Assembly: GCA_934316845.1 (NCBI GenBank)
Contig: CAKRDZ010000012.1
Location: 16,877-80,876 of the forward strand
Source: an uncultured Eubacterium sp.
GTDB lineage: Bacteria > Bacillota > Clostridia > Lachnospirales > Lachnospiraceae
Length of the DNA: 64,000 nucleotides
Direction: 5' to 3'
This document shows positions 34,446-42,228 of this stretch, in pieces. Below the pieces are notes generated by a model. That model saw only the letters and a list, made by a program, of their open reading frames with translations. It searched no databases and was not told the DNA's origin. The translations under genes and the position numbers were made by a program. Numbering within the stretch: the first letter of the stretch is position 1; every line of letters begins with the position of its first letter.

Positions 34446-36077
34446 ATGAGACAGATTTTAATTGGCGGTGCATGGCCATATGCAAATGGCTCACTGCACA
34501 TAGGACATATTGCAGGACTATTACCGGGAGACGTATTGGCAAGATACCATCGGGCAATCGGAGACAACGTATATTTTGTGTCGGGAAGTGATTGTCATGG
34601 CACGCCTGTAGCGCTCCGGGCAAAACAGGAAAATAAGACACCACAGGAGGTGAGCGACTTTTATCACAGGGAATTTACAGAGTGCTTTGAACGGCTGGGA
34701 TTTAGTTATGATGTCTATACCAAAACCTCTGCAAAGGAGCATAAAGATTTTGTGAGAGAATTTCATAAAAAATTGTACGAAAGTCCCTATGTCTATGAAA
34801 AAGAGGTTCCACAGGCTTATTGTAAAAGCTGTAAAACTTTTCTGGCAGACCGTTTTGTATTGGGAAAATGTCCAAAATGCGGAAGTGATACGAGAGGCGA
34901 TCAATGCGATTGCTGCGGCACCGTTTTAGAGCCGGAAACACTTATCGAACCAACGTGTGCTGTATGTGGAAAACCAATTGGTTTCAAGAATTCGACTCAC
35001 TTATACATTGCTATTTCCAAACTCCGGTCAGAGTTAGAAACACTGGTTGAAACTCATCCTAACTGGCGAAAAAATGCAATTGCATTTACAAAGCGATATA
35101 TCAGCGAAGGATTAAGAGACCGGGCATTAACCCGCGATCTGAAATGGGGAATCCGTGTACCGAAAGAAGGATATGAAAACAAAACCATTTATATATGGGC
35201 AGAAAATGTATTAGGGTATCTATCCGCGAGCAGAGTGGCTGCCGGAAAGGACGTAAACGCTTTTTCTGCGTTGTGGCAGGGAAAAGATGTGAAGCATTAT
35301 TATGTACACGGAAAGGATAATATTCCATTTCATACGATCATACTACCGGCACTTTTACTCGGCAATGGAGCGGGTTGGCATTTACCTGATCAAATCGTAT
35401 CCAGTGAATATCTGACTTTGGAGGGCAGGAAAATTTCTACAAGCCAAAATTACGCAATATGGGTAAAAGATTTACTGGATCATTACGAAGCGGATTCCAT
35501 TCGATACTTTTTTATTGCAAACGGACCGGAGAAAAAAGATGCCGATTTCTCATGGAGAGAATATGTCCGCAAACATAATGGCGAATTGCTTGGCGCATAT
35601 GGAAATTTTGTAAACAGAACCTTGGCGTTTATTCAAAAATATTGTGATGGCATCGTTCCGCAGGGAAGTAATAATGCTGAATGGAATCAACAAATAGATC
35701 AACTGTATACCACGGCAGGAAAACTTATTGAAAATGGACATTTCAAAGATGCGATAACCGAAATCTTTGATTTTATCAGAAAGGCAAACAAGTATTTTGA
35801 TACGGAGCAGCCTTGGATCACGCGAAATACCGATCAAAATGCCTGTGATAATACCCTTTATCAATGTGTGCAGATTATAGCAAATTTAGCTGTTTTGCTT
35901 GCGCCTTTTTTACCTTTTTCTTCGGAAAAAGTATTAAACGGGCTGAGTTTAAATAATACGTGGGAAAGACAGCATGTGGAAAGCGGCTATTCGCTTCCGG
36001 AAATTGGAATATTATTCCAACGAATTGATAAAAAGGTAATTGAAGAAGAAACCGAAAAATTAGAAGCTATTCTATAG
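34446..36077 (+). CDS. metS: Methionyl-tRNA synthetase, second (MetS-like) type
   Basis: A 543-residue class I synthetase. HIGH motif is HIGH in GSLHIGHIAGLLPGD. A connective domain with two zinc knuckles (CKSCKTFLADRFVLGKCPKC and CDCCGTVLEPETLIEPTCAVC) and the anticodon helices (YGNFVNRTLAFIQ) follow. The catalytic loop reads KISTSQ where typical bacterial MetRS has KMSKS. The C-terminal tRNA-binding domain of the roughly 640-residue housekeeping form is absent. This two-knuckle, KISTS type resembles archaeal MetRS and the accessory enzyme that gives some streptococci tolerance to MetRS inhibitors. Base use is more A-rich than the neighbours. Whether it is the only MetRS of the cell is unknown. 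Confidence 0.88.
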   Translation: MRQILIGGAWPYANGSLHIGHIAGLLPGDVLARYHRAIGDNVYFVSGSDCHGTPVALRAKQENKTPQEVSDFYHREFTECFERLGFSYDVYTKTSAKEHKDFVREFHKKLYESPYVYEKEVPQAYCKSCKTFLADRFVLGKCPKCGSDTRGDQCDCCGTVLEPETLIEPTCAVCGKPIGFKNSTHLYIAISKLRSELETLVETHPNWRKNAIAFTKRYISEGLRDRALTRDLKWGIRVPKEGYENKTIYIWAENVLGYLSASRVAAGKDVNAFSALWQGKDVKHYYVHGKDNIPFHTIILPALLLGNGAGWHLPDQIVSSEYLTLEGRKISTSQNYAIWVKDLLDHYEADSIRYFFIANGPEKKDADFSWREYVRKHNGELLGAYGNFVNRTLAFIQKYCDGIVPQGSNNAEWNQQIDQLYTTAGKLIENGHFKDAITEIFDFIRKANKYFDTEQPWITRNTDQNACDNTLYQCVQIIANLAVLLAPFLPFSSEKVLNGLSLNNTWERQHVESGYSLPEIGILFQRIDKKVIEEETEKLEAIL

Positions 36078-36095
36078 TAAAAAAAATGCATGAAA

Positions 36096-36122
36096 AAGGG
36101 GGGCGGTCTTCTGCCCCCTTTC
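36096..36122. terminator. Terminator between metS and the toxin-antitoxin candidate
   Basis: AAAGGGGG(GC) pairs with GCCCCCTTT around a short loop. T-runs are weak on the plus side, but the hairpin sits between two convergent genes. Confidence 0.65.
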
Positions 36123-36123
36123 C

Positions 36124-36594
36124 TTAAAAGCCGCCATTTTGATATGCTCTGGCAATGACATACGATGGTTCATAGAATGCACTGCAATTGTAATTATCAA
36201 TAACTTCACAAAGTTCGTCATTATAAACCCGAATAATCGCCTCAACATAATCTTCTTTGGAAGACATCGTATCTCTTACCAGTCTCTGATATACTGCCCC
36301 CATATCCAGTGCAGAGGGAATAATTTCTGCGAGTTCTCTATCAACTGCTGTAATATCAAAGTTCCCTTCCTTTAAGTCATATTCCTTAATCCAATCATTT
36401 TCAACTTGAAGTGGATTTTCGCAATGCAATACATTGGCACAACTCAGCAAATGATATAATTCCTCTTTTCCAATTGCATTTACAACATACTTATTTTTCT
36501 GCTTAATATGCCGTGCCACTCTTTCAATCATATAGCAGATAAAATAAACATCATCTAACTGTATCTCTTCCTCCGGAAAATACTTATTTTTCAT
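36124..36594 (-). CDS. DUF3791-like protein, putative antitoxin of the DUF3990 pair
   Basis: A 156-residue acidic soluble protein. Residues about 15-70 (YFICYMIERVARHIKQKNKY, GKEELYHLLSCANVLHCENP) follow the DUF3791 pattern of a helical module ending in a Leu-His. The remaining 85 residues (VDRELAEIIPSALDMGAVYQRL and YNDELCEVIDNYNCSAFYEP) are an extension. Its ATG overlaps the stop of the DUF3990 gene (36591-36594), so both are made from one message. DUF3791 and DUF3990 genes commonly occur together; the antitoxin role is inferred from this. Confidence 0.6.
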   Translation of the reverse strand: MKNKYFPEEEIQLDDVYFICYMIERVARHIKQKNKYVVNAIGKEELYHLLSCANVLHCENPLQVENDWIKEYDLKEGNFDITAVDRELAEIIPSALDMGAVYQRLVRDTMSSKEDYVEAIIRVYNDELCEVIDNYNCSAFYEPSYVIARAYQNGGF

Positions 36595-37049
36595 AGTGTA
36601 TCACTTCCTTCAAATGTCAATGTTTTCAATGCCTCTTCGGTGCAGAACACAATCTGATGCGTAGGATAATTGAACTTTGCAATTTCCCAAAACGCTTTTC
36701 GTGGAATTCTTCCATCTATAAAAGCTTCCACAAAATTCCAAATCTGATCGTCTGCCATCGGTCCCTCAATAATATCATAATCATGTTCTATACCTCTGCG
36801 GCAATTCACAACAAACTCCAGCCATTCATCTGTCATCTCTTCGAATTTTAATACTTTTAACCCAGAATCCTGCACATACTTATAGTGATTAATAACTGAA
36901 TTTCCTTTTTTTGTCATCGCCCACCGTTTCGCCTGTTTAAGCAAATTTGTACAATAAAAACCATATCCGAAATCTTTATAAAAACCATTCTGGAGCACCC
37001 GTGGAACCGGTACTTCTACGTTACTTCCATGGTATACAATATTCTGCAT
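36591..37049 (-). CDS. DUF3990 protein, putative ADP-ribosyltransferase toxin
   Basis: A 152-residue protein. IVYHGSN at the N-terminus and DFGYGFYCTNLLKQAKRWA are the DUF3990 hallmarks and resemble the first two strands of ADP-ribosyltransferase folds (H-Y type). A possible catalytic acid is in IIEGPMADDQIWN or near KLLKFEEM; I cannot decide. It is preceded by its own strong promoter and followed by an overlapping DUF3791-like gene, the form of a type II toxin-antitoxin module. The reversed order (toxin first) is less common. Substrate unknown. Confidence 0.7.
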   Translation of the reverse strand: MQNIVYHGSNVEVPVPRVLQNGFYKDFGYGFYCTNLLKQAKRWAMTKKGNSVINHYKYVQDSGLKVLKFEEMTDEWLEFVVNCRRGIEHDYDIIEGPMADDQIWNFVEAFIDGRIPRKAFWEIAKFNYPTHQIVFCTEEALKTLTFEGSDTL

Positions 37050-37076
37050 AGAATTCCCCCTGATATTTTTAGTAGT

Positions 37077-37105
37077 ATTGTAACATTATTTTATAGAAAT
37101 TTCAA
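37077..37105 (-). promoter_or_regulatory. Promoter of the DUF3990/DUF3791-like pair
   Basis: On the minus strand TTGAAA (37105-37100), 17 bases, TACAAT (37082-37077), then about 27 bases to the ATG at 37049 with a GGGGG ribosome site. The promoter lies right beside the abcF remnant. Confidence 0.7.
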
Positions 37106-37116
37106 ATTATATTATT

Positions 37117-37212
37117 CCACACTCCTGCGGATTATCGTCGGAGAACTTCCGGCTGACAACCGCGATGGAGGAATGGGAAAAGGCGGCGCAGGCGCTGGAA
37201 GAATTGGAGTAA
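37117..37212 (+). pseudogene. Scrambled remnant of an ABC-F gene (5' and 3' pieces fused)
   Basis: Bases 37117-37159 match abcF 32193-32235 (38 of 43 identical; residues TLLRIIVGELPAD). Bases 37160-37212 match the last 53 bases of abcF (33948-34000, 51 of 53 identical) including the stop codon. About 1.7 kb of the gene is missing between them and the frame shifts at the join, where both parent sites share GCGATG. No start codon remains. It is followed by a strong terminator. Confidence 0.85.
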
Positions 37213-37218
37213 GACAAG

Positions 37219-37269
37219 AAATCCCCCAGGTAAAAAGCGGACAAGCTTCACCCGGGGGATTTGTTTTTT
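37219..37269 (+). terminator. Terminator behind the ABC-F remnant
   Basis: AAATCCCCCAGGT (37219-37231) pairs with ACCCGGGGGATTT (37250-37262), followed by TGTTTTTT. It is probably the original terminator of an abcF gene, now separated from the intact copy by 3.2 kb. It can also close the minus-strand surface-protein gene. Confidence 0.8.
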
Positions 37270-37273
37270 GTTT

Positions 37274-40200
37274 CTATTTTGTCACTTTTATCTTTATCTT
37301 ATTCATTACACCATTTTGTGCAACAACATACACTGTCGCTTTTCCCGCTTTTTTTGTCGTAATCTTTCCTTCTTTAGATACAGACAAAACCTCTGGATTC
37401 GACACGACGTAGCGTATCTTATCGATATGCCATTTGCATTTTTTTCCACTCGGAAGGACTACCTTTGCTTTAATTTTACTTGTCTCACCGAGTTTCTGCA
37501 TACGTTTTTTCTTTCCCGTAATACGCACTTTCAATGGATTGGCATATTTTTTGCTTCCCTTAGTTAAAGCATGAAGCTGCAAAGAACGTCCATATGCTGT
37601 TTTTTTACCATTTACAATACGATATGCCTGAATTTCATACTTATACCAGGTGTCTTCTTTCAGTTTTTTATTGATAAATGAAGTTTTTCCTGCTGAAGTA
37701 ATCGTACAAACAAGTTTCAAATTGCGGATATCTTCTCCCTCGCTGCATCGGGAAGCATAGATAAAATAACCATCGGCCCCTTTCACTTTGGTCCATCTTA
37801 GTTTCTGCCAAACGTTCTTTGATATCACCGGCTGAATCAAATCCATCATTACAGGCAGTACTTCGTTTTTCACAGATGGGCTTATCGTTGTCTGTCCCGG
37901 TACCAGTGACACTGTTACCGGTCCCGATGTTTCTGTCGGAGCCACCGTTGGCAATGCTGTTGGTGATGCCGTCGGTGATGCCGTCGGCGATGCTGTTGGT
38001 GATGCCGTTGGTGATGCCGTTGGCGATGCCGTTGGTGATGCCGTCGGCGATGCCGTTGGTGATGCCGTCGGCGATGCCGTTGGTGATGCCGTCGGCGATG
38101 CCGTTGGTGATGCCGTCGGTGATGCCGTTGGCGATGCCGTCGGTGATGCCGTTGGCGATGCCGTCGGCGATGTCGTCGGTGATGCCGTTGGCGATGCCGT
38201 CGGTGATGCCGTCGGTGATGCCGTCGGCGATGTCGTCGGTGATGCCGTTGGCGATGCCGTCGGCTGTGGAGACAATTTAGGAATCACCATACTTTCTTTG
38301 GTAACTTCTTTCGTTCCCTGGGCATCCTCAAAATATTTTCCACAGTCTTTACATTCATAGTATTCTTTATTTCCTTCTGCCTTTTCCGTCGCTGCCACTG
38401 CTTCAATCTTATCCAGATTGTGCGTGCATACAAGGCGCTCTACCACAATCTCTACCGTTGTATTTTCATAGTTTTCTTTATCCGCTCCTACATACTCTGC
38501 GGATACTGTTATACCTCCTGTCTCCGGTATGGTCTTTCCAATGAATTCTTCCTTTATTTCCCAATCACTGTCATTTTTTAACATATCCTTTGTGATCGTC
38601 TTTTGTGAAAATGATACAGAAAGATTCTGTGCCGGTGTCTGCATTGGTTTTGCTGCTTTGAATATGGTATATTCCTTGGTCACCTGAGCATCTTCTATCT
38701 TCATAACAGCGGTGATCGTCCCTGCCGACTTAAGATCAGTCGTTGCTTTTCCATCTCGCAGGTATGTGATTTTACATTTTTTCAACCCTTCATACTGTCC
38801 CCAGGTATCTGCATAATCCTCTACTGCCGGATGGTCTTTTTTATCATATTGCGCATTTTCTGCCGTAAGCATCACATTCGTCTGATGCACCGGATTCATT
38901 TGACATGTTGCAACAATTCTATCCCCATCCGTCGTATAATCAAAAGAATGGGTCAATTTACTATTCGGTGTATTGGTATATACTTTTTCGCACATATCAT
39001 ACCCATCATATACCGTATTTGCTGCATTCTTTTTTAACGTCGGATAGGTATCTGCCTTTTCTCCAAAAAGGTTCTGATACCACGCCTGCGTTCCATCGGA
39101 TATTTCATTATTTAAGTGATAACAAACCTCTCCCGATTTCATTCTCTCTTTGGTTCTTCCGATGCCGGCACGTATATCAGATTCTTGCTTTTCTTCATCC
39201 ACGTCGGAGTCATAATAACAATTTACAACCGTTCCAAAGTTTGCAGCAAGCGGGAAAATAATCTCATCTTGACTCGCACCTTCCAAAATCTGTGTTGTAT
39301 CAAATTCATTGTCCACTGCCAGACAGTTTTTTATCTCTCCCATATTCACACCGGTTACCGTCCCCACCGGATCATACTCATAAATTCCACCACTGCTTCT
39401 TTTTATCGAAATCGAACTTCCATCCACCTCGCAATTCTCAATCACTCCACGGTTAACACCACAGACTGCTCCCACGGACCCTTCGTTTTTATAATTTCCA
39501 CCCGGCAGCAAAACATTCTCAAGACAAAGATTTCGAATCGTCCCTTTCAATGTACGACAGATGGCACCGGTCGTTATTTCACCCCCCTGCATATTTTTGA
39601 TGGAATGTCCTTTTCCATCAAAGATTCCTATATAATTTTCAACATCTGCACTTAACCCGGCACCTTCCATATCAATATCTGCCTCCAATCCGGCATTGAT
39701 ACGATCATCTGCATTTGCCATCATAGAAAAGCGATTCAATTCTTCTTTATCGGATATCCGCACATAGTCTACCCCTTTTTCTGTAACAACATCCAGGCTT
39801 TCCAGTGTCATATCCTGTATCACACGGCTTCCTCCATAATAACAGCAGCCAAAAGCCCCCCACTCATCCGGCGGATCCAAATATATTTTACCGGCCGGCA
39901 GCGTACTCATCGACTTGGTAACTCCGTCAATTGTCACATTGTACTCGCGGACAGATGATGTCATCGTAACTTTCATATCCGAGCTAACCACTGTATCTTC
40001 GTTAAATTGCGCACCATCTTCCGTCTGATATGTATAAGTATATTGATCATCATCAAACAATTTTCCAAATTTTGTGTTTTTTTCTACTTTTACCGTACAA
40101 TATGCATTTTTATTGCCGGCAAGAGCAAATTGAACTGTACACAATACCGGACTGGTTTGTTTTTTCAATTGCGATGTACCGTCATCCCATTTATAAAGAT

Positions 40201-41305
40201 AGGATTCACCGTTAATTTCAATGACGTTACTTCCCTTTCGCAGATAGGCTTCTAACTTTCCCTCTTCTGACGTTTCTAATGTACTTGCCGGATATCCGTT
40301 AACAGCAGTTACTTTCTGATTCACCGGCAAATCAGAAACCGTCATTTTTTGCAATACATAGCCATTTCTATCCTCCAGCTGACCAATACCTGTCAATCCA
40401 AACAATCGTGCCGTTCCCATCTTTGCTGTATCTGTCGATGCAAGATAATCAGACGTTATATCTCCATCCAAAAACCGGTAAACACCTTTATCATTTAGGT
40501 TAGCCTGACCACATATGATGGACCCTCCCATCATATACCATTGTGCCAAATTGTTTATCTTTGCCCCTTCTGCTTTTACCGTTCCGGATTTCATGATAAA
40601 ACTTCCTCCGGTATTATCATGAGAACCACCTCCATGCATCAAATAGCCTGCATTATTTAATTGCAAAAAAGAATTTGGTGCATCAGCATCTTCACTGATT
40701 GTCAACTGTCCATACAATTTAAAAATCATTGAAGTATTTATGCACCCTTGTGTTTCGTCTAATTTTGCCATACTAACCGTATTTTTCCCTTTAAGATATA
40801 AGTTCGCCGTCCCCATGATTTCCATAAACGGAAACAATTGATCCCTCTCATCAGACGATGCGCAGTTTCGAATATCAAGATCATACAAATCATCATTTTT
40901 GATCGTTACATTGTCTAAGATCACATTGGCCTTTACTCCATCTGCTACTGTAATATGTACATCAATATAAGCACCATTGATCTCATTGTTTCCTGTGATT
41001 GTATAAGTGCCGTCTTCCGTGATATTAATCTCTATGATTGTTACATCATGCTTCGTCCCTCCATAACTCGTAATGGTCTTTTCGACAAATAATTTCGGAT
41101 CATCAAGATTATATGTTACATTCTTTGCTGACAAAACACTTGCTTCCTGTGCATAGGCATTGGTCGGCGGAATCACTGGGATTCCTGTCAGTACTGTCGC
41201 CGAAAGTGTCCCTATGCAAACGACTTTGGTCCATTTTTGTTTTAAATTTTTTCTAATCTTTTTCCCCTGCAACTGATTGTTATTATAAAAAAACTGTTTA
41301 CGCAT
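37274..41305 (-). CDS. Large secreted surface protein with (ASPT)n stalk and Ig-like C-terminus
   Basis: A 1343-residue exported protein. Start at MRKQFFYNNNQ because GGAGGC lies before it, within the end of the glycosyltransferase gene. The signal peptide is long (VVCIGTLSATVLTGIPVIPPTNAYA). Residues about 60-330 look like a beta-solenoid carbohydrate-binding region (GTYTITGNNEINGAYIDVHI, GTANLYLKGKNTV). About 560-720 has GLUG-like repeats (NYIGIFDGKGHSIKNM). Then come MBG/YDG-like beta modules, about 26 tetrapeptides A/T-S-P-T, a fibronectin-like part (KLRWTKVKGADGYFIYASRC) and a final Big_2-like Ig domain (VSNPEVLSVSKEGKITTKKA). No LPXTG or SLH motif is visible. It probably binds glycans or host matrix; unproven. 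Confidence 0.8.
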   Translation of the reverse strand: MRKQFFYNNNQLQGKKIRKNLKQKWTKVVCIGTLSATVLTGIPVIPPTNAYAQEASVLSAKNVTYNLDDPKLFVEKTITSYGGTKHDVTIIEINITEDGTYTITGNNEINGAYIDVHITVADGVKANVILDNVTIKNDDLYDLDIRNCASSDERDQLFPFMEIMGTANLYLKGKNTVSMAKLDETQGCINTSMIFKLYGQLTISEDADAPNSFLQLNNAGYLMHGGGSHDNTGGSFIMKSGTVKAEGAKINNLAQWYMMGGSIICGQANLNDKGVYRFLDGDITSDYLASTDTAKMGTARLFGLTGIGQLEDRNGYVLQKMTVSDLPVNQKVTAVNGYPASTLETSEEGKLEAYLRKGSNVIEINGESYLYKWDDGTSQLKKQTSPVLCTVQFALAGNKNAYCTVKVEKNTKFGKLFDDDQYTYTYQTEDGAQFNEDTVVSSDMKVTMTSSVREYNVTIDGVTKSMSTLPAGKIYLDPPDEWGAFGCCYYGGSRVIQDMTLESLDVVTEKGVDYVRISDKEELNRFSMMANADDRINAGLEADIDMEGAGLSADVENYIGIFDGKGHSIKNMQGGEITTGAICRTLKGTIRNLCLENVLLPGGNYKNEGSVGAVCGVNRGVIENCEVDGSSISIKRSSGGIYEYDPVGTVTGVNMGEIKNCLAVDNEFDTTQILEGASQDEIIFPLAANFGTVVNCYYDSDVDEEKQESDIRAGIGRTKERMKSGEVCYHLNNEISDGTQAWYQNLFGEKADTYPTLKKNAANTVYDGYDMCEKVYTNTPNSKLTHSFDYTTDGDRIVATCQMNPVHQTNVMLTAENAQYDKKDHPAVEDYADTWGQYEGLKKCKITYLRDGKATTDLKSAGTITAVMKIEDAQVTKEYTIFKAAKPMQTPAQNLSVSFSQKTITKDMLKNDSDWEIKEEFIGKTIPETGGITVSAEYVGADKENYENTTVEIVVERLVCTHNLDKIEAVAATEKAEGNKEYYECKDCGKYFEDAQGTKEVTKESMVIPKLSPQPTASPTASPTTSPTASPTASPTASPTASPTTSPTASPTASPTASPTASPTASPTASPTASPTASPTASPTASPTASPTASPTASPTASPTASPTASPTASPTALPTVAPTETSGPVTVSLVPGQTTISPSVKNEVLPVMMDLIQPVISKNVWQKLRWTKVKGADGYFIYASRCSEGEDIRNLKLVCTITSAGKTSFINKKLKEDTWYKYEIQAYRIVNGKKTAYGRSLQLHALTKGSKKYANPLKVRITGKKKRMQKLGETSKIKAKVVLPSGKKCKWHIDKIRYVVSNPEVLSVSKEGKITTKKAGKATVYVVAQNGVMNKIKIKVTK
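37948..38268. repeat. 12-bp minisatellite coding (A/T)SPT, about 26 units
   Basis: Units of GATGCCGTYGGY (plus-strand view) run with only few changes (GATGTCGTCGGT for TSPT). The 12-bp period keeps the reading frame, so gain or loss of units changes stalk length only. Proline/threonine stalks are typical O-glycosylation targets. Confidence 0.9.
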
Positions 41306-42194
41306 ATACTGCCTCCATTTCATTTCGATATTTCCAATATCTGTCTCCTAAAACTTTTGTTTCCGTATTCCATGGTTTTTCCGCACTCGTATAATGGATG
41401 ATACATGGTTTTTCCCGGTAAAGATCTTCATATAATTTTCGGTTATTCACATTTTCTTTTGCTATCTGTTCCGGAATATATGTCATATAATTCCATCTAC
41501 AGTCCATCACTTTTACTCTTCCATCAAATAAAATATTTAACACATCTTGATCGTTATATTTATAATTATGACGATGAAGAATTTCAAACACCTGTTCCTG
41601 ATTGATTCTTTGTCTGGTCTTTTTCAGATCTATCACAAGCACACCGGCATTAAAATAATTCTCAGGCACTTGCATGCCAAGAGCTTCCGTCCGATAATTG
41701 TCAACATTGTAAGGATATCCCTCCAGAAAAATTGGACTCTTCGTCTTCGATAAAAGCCGAAAATCTTCTGATCGAACGGCTGCCACCTCGCAGTTTCCCA
41801 GTTCAATATCATACAATTTGCTGATATCTCCCTCTACAATAAGATCACAATCCAGATAAAGTATCTTATCATACTTGGCAAACATTTCTCCGAAAAGAAA
41901 TAAACGATAGTTTGTTTCAATCGAATAATAAACTCCGACATCGTATTCTACTTTCTTTTCACATTGTGCCATCGAAATAAATCGAATGGATACATTTCCT
42001 TCTTTTTCCATATTTTTTATTTTTTCCTGCTGCTCTCTGCAGATATCCTTATGCAGGATAATTATATCATACATTCGCTTTGTATCACAGTTTTTCAACA
42101 GCGAGTAAAGAACTGTTGCCAGATGCGGAGCATATTTTTCATTGCTGGCAAAGCAAAGATTTACAGATTGATATGCTGGTTCAATTATTTTCAT
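41298..42194 (-). CDS. Glycosyltransferase family 8
   Basis: A 298-residue cytoplasmic glycosyltransferase. The metal-binding DxD is in ILYLDCDLIVEGDI, followed by YFNAGVLVIDLKKTR, YNDQDVLNILFDGR and the C-terminal HYTSAEKPWN, all typical of GT8 (retaining, UDP-glucose or UDP-galactose users). It overlaps the start of the surface-protein gene by 8 bases and lies 34 bases behind the other surface-protein gene. This placement suggests it adds sugars to the Thr/Ser-rich stalks of these proteins, as in known accessory secretion loci. The secretion genes of such loci are not present here, so this is inference. Confidence 0.9.
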   Translation of the reverse strand: MKIIEPAYQSVNLCFASNEKYAPHLATVLYSLLKNCDTKRMYDIIILHKDICREQQEKIKNMEKEGNVSIRFISMAQCEKKVEYDVGVYYSIETNYRLFLFGEMFAKYDKILYLDCDLIVEGDISKLYDIELGNCEVAAVRSEDFRLLSKTKSPIFLEGYPYNVDNYRTEALGMQVPENYFNAGVLVIDLKKTRQRINQEQVFEILHRHNYKYNDQDVLNILFDGRVKVMDCRWNYMTYIPEQIAKENVNNRKLYEDLYREKPCIIHYTSAEKPWNTETKVLGDRYWKYRNEMEAVYA

Positions 42195-42228
42195 ATATTT
42201 CTTTCCTTTTTTATTATACTTATTTCCT

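Noticed and set aside
37948..38268. CRISPR array
   Set aside because: The period is 12 bp without spacers and lies inside a coding frame; no cas genes nearby.
37819..38280. Plus-strand frame rich in MPLVMPSAM repeats
   Set aside because: It is only the opposite strand of the 12-bp stalk minisatellite; no ribosome site or domain.
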